64,000 nt of DNA, taken from positions 4,092,001 to 4,156,000 of the forward strand of contig NZ_CP018760.1 in NCBI RefSeq assembly GCF_001913155.1, given 5' to 3'. Made by a program: the position numbers and the translations under genes. Source of the DNA: Maribacter hydrothermalis. Its GTDB lineage: Bacteria > Bacteroidota > Bacteroidia > Flavobacteriales > Flavobacteriaceae. The notes under the pieces were generated by a model that did no database searches, was not told the DNA's origin, and saw nothing but the letters and a program-made list of their open reading frames with translations. Shown in pieces: positions 45,931 through 53,350 of the stretch (within the stretch, counting starts at the first letter, position 1; every line of letters starts with the position of its first letter).

Positions 45931-46680
45931 ATGGAAAATAGATTTAAAATAGACAGCTTTGAAAAACTTACAAAAGCGGCAAATTTTTATCTGGAGGAAT
46001 CTTTTAAATACGTAAATGACATATTGACTGAAGATTTAAAGAAGCTGGTTATTATTGAACAATTAAAGGATGTAAAATTTAATGATGAAGACAAAAAACT
46101 TATTGAAGAAGCAAACATACCTGTAGGTTCAATAGATTTTTTAAGAAGTGAAAAAAGGATAATACATTTTTTAACTGTAGAAACCTTAAACAAAATATTA
46201 AACGCTCATGAAGTTAACATAAAACTACAAAGTGAGAGAAAAAAAATTCCAAAATCTCACATCATAGAGAACATACAAATATTAGGGCATATTGTAAACT
46301 TGGCCCTTTTCATTGAAGTGCTGACTAATAGGCATTTACTATTTCTAAATCATACTGGAAATATCGATAATTTCATTTATAATCAGTTGTCAGAAGGCAA
46401 AATCCTTAATATTATAATCTTTATCTGTAGACCCGAAATAGAAGCTAATTCTATTAAGCTTGATTATATCAAACACCTATTTAGTTATAGGAATAAGGCT
46501 GTGCATCATACACCTAAAAATTCTAAAGAATTAAGTGTAAAAGTTTCTGATTTAATTAAAATTTTGAATCAGGTTATTAAACTTATTGAGCTGTACGAAA
46601 AAAGAGAAAAGTTTAGTGAGTACAAATTTTCTCGCAAAGTTATCTTTGAAAAAGAACATTTTATGGACAAATGGTTTTGA
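45931..46680 (+). CDS. HEPN-like helical protein (possible RNase partner)
   Basis: The 249-residue protein is almost entirely helical and lysine-rich. HLFSYRNKAVHHTPKNS gives R177-N-x3-H182, the Rx4H motif with polar residue after arginine that marks HEPN ribonuclease-type domains. The flanking helices (IVNLALFIEVLTNRHLLF, VSDLIKILNQVIKLIELYEKR) fit that four-helix fold. HEPN proteins in defence loci commonly cut RNA or support a toxin. This is the last gene of the cassette, 21 bp before the B4 element. The family assignment rests on the motif and helix pattern only. Confidence 0.68.
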   Translation: MENRFKIDSFEKLTKAANFYLEESFKYVNDILTEDLKKLVIIEQLKDVKFNDEDKKLIEEANIPVGSIDFLRSEKRIIHFLTVETLNKILNAHEVNIKLQSERKKIPKSHIIENIQILGHIVNLALFIEVLTNRHLLFLNHTGNIDNFIYNQLSEGKILNIIIFICRPEIEANSIKLDYIKHLFSYRNKAVHHTPKNSKELSVKVSDLIKILNQVIKLIELYEKREKFSEYKFSRKVIFEKEHFMDKWF

Positions 46681-46700
46681 TAATTTAATTGTGTTTTACC

Positions 46701-46919
46701 GGCCTAAGAGAATTTTGGCCAAACAATAGGGGAGAGGAGCGTTAAGAATTTTAGGGGGCTGGTTACAATAATTGTTGACTGCTATATTGGTTTTTTACCT
46801 TAAAGCGGTCTTAAGAGTTACAATGGATCCTAAAATTCAGCGACCGACCCGTACATTGTTTCTAAAATTATCTGTAAGCCTTGATTTTTTTGTTTCTTTT
46901 TTTATCAAGAAAAAAAGAT
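46701..46919 (+). repeat. island B element 4 (after the HEPN-like gene)
   Basis: It begins 21 bp after the gene stop with GGCCTAAGAGAATTTTGGCC and matches B1 closely, including GGAGCGTTAAGAATTTTAGG, CCTAAAATTCAGCGACC and the closing T/A hairpin. Confidence 0.85.
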
Positions 46920-47017
46920 AAAAGAAACGATTACTGGTTACGATGTTGAAAGTCTATTTTATATAATGTTAGAAGCACCTAAAGAAAAACTTCAAACAAG
47001 ACGAGAGGTTAGCAAGG

Positions 47018-47050
47018 GCTAAGAATTTTGCTCGCAGAGAAAATTTTAGC
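47018..47050 (+). repeat. short covarying hairpin, copy 4
   Basis: GCTAAGAATTTT pairs with AAATTTTAGC around loop GCTCGCAGAGA, one bulged G. Confidence 0.8.
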
Positions 47051-47149
47051 TGTTGCGGCAAGCTGACGAGAATGTCGTAGAAAAAAATCTTGCACACATA
47101 TCCTCGAATACACGAATTTGGAACAAACCTAAAAGGCTAGCTTTTAAAT

Positions 47150-47242
47150 GGCGTTGGCAAGCGATGGCAAATTGTGTTTAAATTTAAAATGCGTTTTTCA
47201 GCATTTTATAATTTAAAAAGCAATCGAGCGCTTGGTAGCGGC
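47150..47242 (+). repeat. long attC-like imperfect hairpin, copy 4
   Basis: GGCGTTGGCAAGCG pairs with CGCTTGGTAGCGGC; TTTAAATTTAAAATGC pairs with GCATTTTATAATTTAAA around loop GTTTTTCA; the left arm carries an extra bulge near ATGGCAA. Confidence 0.8.
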
Positions 47243-47720
47243 TATTTTACATAACGACTAATTATAGATACAGCCGAAAGGTTTCTCGCTTGGGTTTCTA
47301 AGAATTTGAAATTTTCTAAAAAGTTTTTTCTTTGTGGAAATATTCAAGCTACGTAAATTAGAAAGGTTGATGACCCTGTTGGTGATTCTCTTAAAAGCTA
47401 TAAACGTGAGGGATATTTTACATAATAGAATTATAGCCTACAGCTATACATCTGGTCTCAATTCTAGATATACCAATCTGTACTATAATTTATATTATGT
47501 AAAATAGAAAATTTAGACATCTTCCTAGAAACTATAACACTAACATTATTTATTCCCTTTATAAGATTCCAAATTATAACTTATAAGTCCACCTGCATCG
47601 TCTCGCCGACTTTTTAAATCATCCACAGAATAATTCAAAAAAACTCACTTTTAAGGCGTAATCAAAAAAATTAGGATCACATAAATAAATTGATTATTTT
47701 AGTACCGTAAAATAACCATT

Positions 47721-47918
47721 TTGACTACAGACCAAAATTTTGTACTCCTTTCTGAAGATAACACCTATTACGTGGAATATCTTATAGGACATTTAGTTTT
47801 AGCGAACAGCATTACTGAAGCTGTTATTTTTGATTCACAAGTACAAGCTGTTAAGTTTCAAAAATACTTATATAAGCACTGTAGCATTAAATTCTCCGTA
47901 AACACTTTTATACAGTAG
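47721..47918 (+). CDS. small hypothetical protein
   Basis: A 65-residue product from a TTG start (TTDQNFVLLSEDNTYYVEYLIG) with even amino-acid use and no signal sequence. AVIFDSQVQAVKFQKYLYKHCSIKF suggests an alpha-beta fold. Small proteins of this look occur in Flavobacteriaceae, but I cannot name a family. The lack of a clear ribosome-binding site and the TTG start leave doubt. Confidence 0.5.
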   Translation: MTTDQNFVLLSEDNTYYVEYLIGHLVLANSITEAVIFDSQVQAVKFQKYLYKHCSIKFSVNTFIQ

Positions 47919-47988
47919 TTCACTGGCCAATCAATTCTTGTCTAGGCTAAATACTACTTAAAATAACAACTAGCTTTAAAGCAAAACT

Positions 47989-47996
47989 TATCTTTG
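47989..47996 (+). promoter_or_regulatory. putative -7 promoter box
   Basis: TATCTTTG matches TAnnTTTG exactly, 13 bp before the FKBP ATG at 48010. Confidence 0.5.
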
Positions 47997-48009
47997 CAAA
48001 AAAAAACAA

Positions 48010-48477
48010 ATGAAATATATTGCTGTCCTGTTTCTTGTAACACTCTCCATTTCTTGTAATTCTTCTGAAGATAGAGCTCCACTTCAAGAGCCTTTCGATT
48101 ATTCAGCGATTAATGAAGACCAAATAAATACGTACTTGACTGCAAATAATTTGGTTTCATTAAAGACTTCTAATGGTTTACACTATATAATTGAAAATCA
48201 AGGTGATGGTGAAAAACCATCTGCTTCTTCTAATGTAACTGTTGCATACAAAGGGTATTTCTTAGATGGGACCGTTTTTGACGAAAGCACAGAAGGCTTA
48301 TCTATTGGTCTTAACCAAGTGATAACTGGTTGGACAGAAGGAATTCCATTATTTAATGAAGGTGGTAATGGCATATTATTAATACCTGCACATTTAGGTT
48401 ATGGCAGTTTTGATTACAGTACTATACCAGGTGGTTCTGTATTGGTTTTTGATATTAGTCTTTTATCAGTTAATTAA
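48010..48477 (+). CDS. FKBP-type peptidyl-prolyl isomerase lipoprotein
   Basis: The 155-residue protein has a lipoprotein signal (YIAVLFLVTLSISCNSSED, cysteine near 16) and an FKBP domain from about 55: SNVTVAYKGYFLDGTVFDES, ITGWTEGIPLFNEGGNGILLIPAHLGYGS and GGSVLVFDISLLSVN. The core FKBP residues (Y, F, D, W, Y) are in place, so it should be an active folding catalyst on the periplasmic or outer-membrane side. Its last 8 bp overlap the end of the convergent gene. Confidence 0.93.
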   Translation: MKYIAVLFLVTLSISCNSSEDRAPLQEPFDYSAINEDQINTYLTANNLVSLKTSNGLHYIIENQGDGEKPSASSNVTVAYKGYFLDGTVFDESTEGLSIGLNQVITGWTEGIPLFNEGGNGILLIPAHLGYGSFDYSTIPGGSVLVFDISLLSVN

Positions 48478-49711
48478 AAGAAAAATCTTCTACCGACATC
48501 TTAGCAGTACGCACTTTTGTTACGGTTTTTATTTCTTCGGTCCAAGCAAAATATAAGGTCTCCTCGACTATTTCCATTTGAGGAAATCCTGATTTACGGG
48601 AATCGGACATTGTTGTAATTACTTGTTTCTGAGATATTGTACCATCGGTAAAAACCATCATGGCTTTAAAAACTGCTATTTTATCATCGGCTTCCATCCA
48701 ACTAACAACGGCAGAATCTTCATCTACCCAAAGTACATCTACCCTTCCCATTATAGTACCTTTTGCTATTAAAATAGGCTCTTTAAAAACATCACCACCA
48801 TCGGTAGAAAAAGCCAATTGAACCTTTTGTTTATTTTCTGCTCCGGTAAACCAGGCTACTGCTAAGTTATTCCCTAAAACCGCTACTTTTGGACCATTTA
48901 CCGGGCATCCTTTTATCTGCCAATTATCCTCATGTATTGCTTTTGGTGTTGTCCATTCTCCATTTACCTGCCTAACAATATAGATATCGCGAATTTCTTC
49001 ATCAGAGCGGTCTCGGTAAATTACTACTGGTCCGTTATCAGTAATCGCCGATGTAGTTTGGCAACAATCACAAGTTTTTACATCTAACTCATATTCTTTT
49101 AACATTTTACCATTTGCCGATACTATTCCTGCTCGTAGTGTCATTGCTCCCCGCTCCCCTACTTCATATTCTTCAGTATTTCTCCCATCTAACCAATTCA
49201 CAAAAAAAGCATCGTTATAAGGTTGTACGCTTACAAATCCGTGTTCGGTAGGCGTCCCATCGGTATGCAGTACTAAATTGGTTTGCCATGCTGAAGCTCC
49301 TTTAGGTTTTACATTCATCTTAATATCATAAGAGTAGGTGCCCTTGGTGGACTTTTTAAGTACATGAGACCACAAATTTCCATTATTCTCTGAAATCATG
49401 GGATAATCGGCCCAATTAATAAACCAATCGGTACCATTTAAAATGACTTGTGCGGGTTGCCATTGACCTTCAATTAACTCGGCATATTTAAAAGTAGCTA
49501 TAGTGTCACCTACTGTTTCTACCCATGACAGTAAGGTAACATCTTTGTTGGCCATTAAATGTGGTAGTGAACTTGAGCTTTGCGCCGGTGAATTCAATTC
49601 TTCAATAACACTAACTTCTTCCTTCTGAGGTTGTTTTTTAGCCTCCTCCTTACAACCCACTAAAAGTGTTAGTACTAAAAATGGTAGACATATTTTAAAC
49701 GGTAACTGCAT
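48470..49711 (-). CDS. BNR-repeat (sialidase-like propeller) lipoprotein
   Basis: The 413-residue protein has a lipoprotein signal (FKICLPFLVLTLLVGCKEE) and repeated beta-propeller blades with Asp-box-like turns, for example FSTDGGDVFKEPILI and VLHTDGTPTEHGFVS. A conserved-looking ELDVKTCDCCQTTSA stretch carries a C-x-C-C cluster that could bind metal. Catalytic residues of true sialidases are not evident, so a binding or scaffolding role is as likely as hydrolysis. Its start overlaps the TlpA gene's stop by 1 bp, so they form one leftward operon. Confidence 0.82.
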   Translation of the reverse strand: MQLPFKICLPFLVLTLLVGCKEEAKKQPQKEEVSVIEELNSPAQSSSSLPHLMANKDVTLLSWVETVGDTIATFKYAELIEGQWQPAQVILNGTDWFINWADYPMISENNGNLWSHVLKKSTKGTYSYDIKMNVKPKGASAWQTNLVLHTDGTPTEHGFVSVQPYNDAFFVNWLDGRNTEEYEVGERGAMTLRAGIVSANGKMLKEYELDVKTCDCCQTTSAITDNGPVVIYRDRSDEEIRDIYIVRQVNGEWTTPKAIHEDNWQIKGCPVNGPKVAVLGNNLAVAWFTGAENKQKVQLAFSTDGGDVFKEPILIAKGTIMGRVDVLWVDEDSAVVSWMEADDKIAVFKAMMVFTDGTISQKQVITTMSDSRKSGFPQMEIVEETLYFAWTEEIKTVTKVRTAKMSVEDFSFN

Positions 49712-50226
49712 TACTTTACTTGTCTTAGTTTTTCAATCATTTCTGGGCTATCCCATTTTAATCCGCCATCAAAACGATGTACTTGCTCCCCTACTTCATT
49801 ATAAATTAAGGTTACCGGTAAAGCACTTATCGCTTGTTCAGCATACATGCCATTATACTTAATATATTTTAAGTTAAATCCACGTTTATTTTTAAAATCT
49901 GTTATCTTTTTAATTGATTGATCCGATGCAAAAAGAAAAATATAGTTTTCTTGTTCTAAGACCAATTGTGCTTTTTCCATATCGGGCATTTCTTCAATGC
50001 AGGGTCTGCACCAGGTTGCCCAGTAATTTAATAACACCCGTTTGCCTTTATATTGGCTTAATTCTATTGGGTTGCCCTCCAAATCTTCATAGCTTGCTTT
50101 TACCAATTCTTTTGAAGTTTTAGCAGTAGGTTGGGTAGTAATTATTTTATTTTCTTTCACCTCCTTACAGCTGTAGGTAATTAGTGCCAAAGTTGTTAAT
50201 AGTAATATTCTTAATTGCATATTCAA
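49711..50226 (-). CDS. TlpA-family thioredoxin-like lipoprotein
   Basis: The 171-residue protein has a lipoprotein-type signal (LRILLLTTLALITYSCKEV) and a thioredoxin fold with the redox motif YWATWCRPCIEEMPDM (WCxxC), followed by cis-proline context ALPVTLIYN. It would act in the periplasm as thiol-disulfide reductase, as TlpA/ResA-like proteins do. It is co-transcribed with the BNR lipoprotein, whose CDCC cluster could be its client; that is inference. Confidence 0.92.
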   Translation of the reverse strand: MNMQLRILLLTTLALITYSCKEVKENKIITTQPTAKTSKELVKASYEDLEGNPIELSQYKGKRVLLNYWATWCRPCIEEMPDMEKAQLVLEQENYIFLFASDQSIKKITDFKNKRGFNLKYIKYNGMYAEQAISALPVTLIYNEVGEQVHRFDGGLKWDSPEMIEKLRQVK

Positions 50227-50267
50227 ATATAAAATTTAATCTAGTTTTAACCCATATCCATAAAACA

Positions 50268-50294
50268 AAAAACCGCCCTATTAAGGCGGTTTTT
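50268..50294. terminator. rho-independent terminator
   Basis: AAAAAACCGCC and GGCGGTTTTT form a strong stem around CTATTAA with T-runs on both strands, positioned to end the leftward FKBP gene that stops at 50314. Confidence 0.88.
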
Positions 50295-50313
50295 ATATAT
50301 GTAATTCTGAATT

Positions 50314-50742
50314 CTACTTTATTTCAACCAATTCTAATTCAAAGGTTAAATCTTCACCAGCCAAAGGGTGGTTGGCATCTACAACGATATCATTTTCATT
50401 TACTTCAGCTACACGCAATTGTCTTTCGCTACCATCGGCATTTGTTGCCATTAGTGCCATATTTACTTGTGGCTCCATATCTTGTGGCAAATCTGATTTT
50501 TGCACTGTTTGAAAAAGCTCTTTTTGCTTTTCACCATACGCTTCTTCTTTTGCGATTACAATAGTCTTTTTTTCATTTGGTTCCATATCTATTAAACCTT
50601 TCTCAAAACCAGGTATTAAACCTCCTTGACCCAATTTTACTTCTAAAGGCTCTCTATTAACCGAACTATCAAACACTTGTCCATCACTTAATTTTCCTGT
50701 GTAATGTACACGTACTAACGAATCTTCTTTTACTTTACTCAT
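50314..50742 (-). CDS. SlyD-like FKBP-type peptidyl-prolyl isomerase
   Basis: The 142-residue cytoplasmic protein shows VRVHYTGKLSDGQVFDSS, GGLIPGFEKGLIDMEPNEKKTIVI and an insert-in-flap domain with EEAYGEKQKELFQTVQKSDLP, then VDANHPLAGEDLTFELELVEI. This is the FkpB/SlyD pattern (IF domain, conserved NHPLAG). It lacks the histidine-rich metal-binding tail of E. coli SlyD. It acts as chaperone-isomerase. The gene has its own terminator at 50268-50294. Confidence 0.93.
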   Translation of the reverse strand: MSKVKEDSLVRVHYTGKLSDGQVFDSSVNREPLEVKLGQGGLIPGFEKGLIDMEPNEKKTIVIAKEEAYGEKQKELFQTVQKSDLPQDMEPQVNMALMATNADGSERQLRVAEVNENDIVVDANHPLAGEDLTFELELVEIK

Positions 50743-51072
50743 ACTATTAAATTCTACTATTTCACTTAATTAAGCTGCAAAGGTATTGTTCTCATTAGCG
50801 AATAACGAAGAATATGCCAAAACCTTCCTTTTTTAAGGTTCCTTTAACGATATTCAATACTTTTTAAATATAGATTGATTACTCTGTTGTGCATTTTTGC
50901 ATAAAATATAATGAAGGCAAATGGAAGGAAACAAACTTACCTTAAATGATTACAACGACTAGCTCCCAAATATTAGTCTAGATCAATAATACAGCGTTTT
51001 AGTTTCATTTGATTTCCTATGGGGCCAAACGCAAGTGTTTGTCCAATATAATTGGGATTACTTCTTTACGTA
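50743..51072. other. intergenic stretch without recognised features
   Basis: These 330 bp between two leftward genes are AT-rich. I see no reading frame of note, repeat or hairpin beyond weak A/T runs. Confidence 0.4.
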
Positions 51073-51606
51073 TTACTTAATTTCTTCTATTTCCCCATCA
51101 TAACGAATAGAATTTCGGTTATTTGAATTTACTGTCACTGTAGTAGATTTATTTGGAAATATAGTCATCCTTATAAAATACTGTTCTATAGAATTGTTAA
51201 TGGTGAAGTTTATACTATATGTACTGCTTTTGATGTCAAAAATTTGTTGATAATCCTTTGGAATGCCATTAAACTCGATACCGGAGGAAGCTCCATAACC
51301 GCCGCCAGATTGACGTTCACCATAGTAAGGCAAAATCGCCGAAATACTATCTTCGTCCATTTTAAGGTAATTGGAGTTTCCTGCCAAATTAATTCTAGAT
51401 ATGTTGCTGCCAGGCGGTATCAGTCCCGAATTAGAAATTGCAGTTAAACTTTGTGTAACCATTGGGTTTGCCCAATCTGCAGTAAATTGATACGACTTAG
51501 ATGAAACTAATGAATGAATAGGGTGATTATCCGCTATTGTAGTTTTAGTAGATGAACAACCCAAGATAATATTAAATAACAAAAAACATAAAATTAATTT
51601 CTTCAT
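51073..51606 (-). CDS. DUF4251-like lipoprotein
   Basis: The 177-residue protein has a lipoprotein signal (LILCFLLFNIILGCSSTK) and a mature domain with SKSYQFTADWANPM, ISRINLAGNSNYLKMDEDSISAILPYYGERQSGGGYG and YSINFTINNSIEQYFIRMTIFPNKSTTVTV. The order of these blocks matches DUF4251 proteins of Bacteroidota, which have no known function. It is probably anchored in the outer membrane facing the periplasm. Monocistronic. Confidence 0.8.
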   Translation of the reverse strand: MKKLILCFLLFNIILGCSSTKTTIADNHPIHSLVSSKSYQFTADWANPMVTQSLTAISNSGLIPPGSNISRINLAGNSNYLKMDEDSISAILPYYGERQSGGGYGASSGIEFNGIPKDYQQIFDIKSSTYSINFTINNSIEQYFIRMTIFPNKSTTVTVNSNNRNSIRYDGEIEEIK

Positions 51607-51839
51607 AGTTTATTAAATTAATAAGCTAACGAAAAGCGAAATCTATGCCAAAACATGAGATCTAATATTTAAACTCTTTCCTCTCATCTTCTGCTTGTAC
51701 GAAACCTCTTTTTTTAAAATTGCTTATACTTAAAATAGCTGTTCAATTCTTTAATTAAATGATGACATTTTTTTCGGAAATTGGCATCGAATCTAGAATT
51801 AACATTTACTAATGAGGCCACTAAATGGCTATCAGCTGA

Positions 51840-52151
51840 TTAGGAGTTTTTAAACATAGAAGTATATTCTATTAAACTACTTTCTAATTCAGCGGTTTCC
51901 TTCATATGAAAGTCAACGGATCGAGATTGGTCTGGCAACAGCTCATCTGTAATCTTCATGTAATTTAGCAGGCTTTCATTTGCATCAACCAACTGTTTTA
52001 TTTTATCCTTTAAATAAGCTTTTGTTTCAAACAAGGTTATTGTAGAAGGTTCATATAAATAAGAATCAATTCTAGTTTTAAAATATTGAAGCATGTTATA
52101 ACAACGCTCTAATTTACCTAGATACCTTAATTTATTCTGTTCGCTTTCCAT
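51840..52151 (-). CDS. small helical hypothetical protein
   Basis: The 103-residue protein is soluble, charged and predicted helical throughout (NKLRYLGKLERCYNMLQYFK, LFETKAYLKDKIKQLVDANESLLNYMKI), with no signal peptide. Two or three long helices suggest a bundle or coiled coil. I do not recognise a family. It lies upstream of, and divergent from, the ribosome hibernation gene. Confidence 0.65.
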   Translation of the reverse strand: MESEQNKLRYLGKLERCYNMLQYFKTRIDSYLYEPSTITLFETKAYLKDKIKQLVDANESLLNYMKITDELLPDQSRSVDFHMKETAELESSLIEYTSMFKNS

Positions 52152-52382
52152 AACGATTATTTTAAAGATAGAATTGTGGGAAATTTAACTCAAATATCGT
52201 GAAGAAGGTGTAAATTGAACTATGTTTGTAGTAGTTTAACTAAACTTTAAACTTACAGCCCATTAGATAACAATTTAGAAACAAAAGGGTTAGATGGCCT
52301 TAAACTAAAAGTGATTTTATTTAAGTTTTTTTTAGTTGTTCAAATTAACTGAAATGAGTATCTTAAACTAAACTTTGAACCT

Positions 52383-52685
52383 ATGAATATCAATTTTGAA
52401 TATGATGATGTAAAAGCCAGCAATAGATTAGAAATCATGGCTGCCCAGAAATTAGAAAAGTTAGTGGACAAGTATGATTTTATAGTTAGATCTGATGTCT
52501 TTTTCAAAAAAGAGAATACTTCATCTCCTGATACCGGTATGGTATGTAATATACGCTTGAGTGCTCCAGGCCCCCGTCTGTTTGCCCAATCATCTTCCGG
52601 TAGTTTTGAGGCCGCTATTGCTTCATCAGTAGAAGATTTACAACGACAATTAGAAAAAAGAAAAGCAAAGATGCAGTCTAGATAA
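52383..52685 (+). CDS. hpf: ribosome hibernation promoting factor, short HPF/RaiA type
   Basis: The 100-residue protein has the beta-alpha-beta-beta-beta-alpha layout of the S30AE family: MNINFEYDDVKASNRLEIMAAQKLEKLVDKYDFIVRSDVFF, then the strands CNIRLSAPGPRLFAQSSSG and the helix FEAAIASSVEDLQRQLEKRKAKMQ. It binds the 30S decoding region in stationary phase and inactivates ribosomes. The short length without C-terminal dimerisation domain makes it HPF/YfiA-like. Monocistronic. Confidence 0.88.
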   Translation: MNINFEYDDVKASNRLEIMAAQKLEKLVDKYDFIVRSDVFFKKENTSSPDTGMVCNIRLSAPGPRLFAQSSSGSFEAAIASSVEDLQRQLEKRKAKMQSR

Positions 52686-52702
52686 ACGGCATTTTTGCTC
52701 TT

Positions 52703-53044
52703 TTAATTTTCTAAATTATCTTCGGACTTCAATTCGCTTGCAATAGCATCTTGAATTCTGTCAGAAAACGGATTGCGCTTTAATTCTTGAATTAAGCGCT
52801 TTCTTTTTTTAGTAGAAATATCAAGTGAGTCAAGTAGCTCTTTTGTTTTGTACTGATAGGCTATTCTACTTTCTTTTAAGGCCATGCGTTCCGAAGCTGT
52901 AAGTACATACTCCGATTCAAATTGATTTAAAAGAAGACGTTGCTTCATTTTTATTTTCGGTTGCACTGTATTTTGTGCATAGGTCATGTGTAATCCCATC
53001 GCTAGACATAGGAAAATGCCTCCAAAAAAGGTTCTTTTTTTCAT
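52703..53044 (-). CDS. small secreted hypothetical protein
   Basis: The 113-residue protein has a signal peptide (FFGGIFLCLAMGLHMTYAQ) and a mature basic helical region (RLLLNQFESEYVLTASERMALKESRIAYQYKTKELLDSL, KKRKRLIQELKRNPFS). It resembles short periplasmic helical proteins of flavobacteria with no assigned role. It ends convergent to the hpf gene, 17 bp from its stop. Confidence 0.7.
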   Translation of the reverse strand: MKKRTFFGGIFLCLAMGLHMTYAQNTVQPKIKMKQRLLLNQFESEYVLTASERMALKESRIAYQYKTKELLDSLDISTKKRKRLIQELKRNPFSDRIQDAIASELKSEDNLEN

Positions 53045-53324
53045 TTTAATAAGTTGTTCTAAAAGAAAAGTAATACTAAAATTCTGAACCTCTATAAACT
53101 ATGCAATTATTGACTTATCATCGATATAAAACTACAGTTTATCCCTTAAAGGCAAAGTGTCGATTTTAAGAGTTTATTACAAAAATTACGCTTTTTATTA
53201 AGTTATTAGCACACAACTTTTACAACCTCTCATATCCTTGAAAGTGTATAAGGCCCCCGATAGAAAGCTGTATTTCAATTGTCAAAGAATTCAATAAAAT
53301 AAATTCAACAAGTTGAAAATTTAA

Positions 53325-53332
53325 TATCTTTG
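53325..53332 (+). promoter_or_regulatory. putative -7 promoter box deciding the terC-like start
   Basis: TATCTTTG matches TAnnTTTG and overlaps the only upstream in-frame TTG codon, so translation must start at the ATG 53351, 18 bp downstream. Confidence 0.55.
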
Positions 53333-53350
53333 CGGCTTCAAAATTTCGAT

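Larger units (their letters stand above)
46920..47510 (+). repeat. island M spacer 4, right end of the array
   Basis: GGTTACGATGTTGAAAGTCT opens the block. It then has the short hairpin (47018-47050), GGCAAGCTGACGAGAATG, the long hairpin (47150-47242), direct 30-mers at 47243-47275 and about 47413-47444, and an inverted one ending ATTATGTAAAAT at 47506. No T-rich or purine tract follows, so the array stops here and housekeeping genes resume. The remaining 210 bp to 47720 show nothing recognisable. Confidence 0.85.

Noticed and set aside
30134..47072. Hammerhead ribozyme core (CTGACGAGAA follows each short hairpin)
   Set aside because: The string resembles CUGANGA...GAAA, but no stem II separates the two parts and no matching stem I/III with a cleavage triplet could be drawn in more than one copy.
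26471..47510. CRISPR array
   Set aside because: The repeats are long, complex, separated by kilobases of genes and partly inverted; there are no short regular repeats with unique spacers and no cas genes.
26471..47510. Classical integron
   Set aside because: No tyrosine integrase gene is in the window and the hairpins lack RYYYAAC/GTTRRRY core boxes. The cassette likeness is kept only as an analogy.
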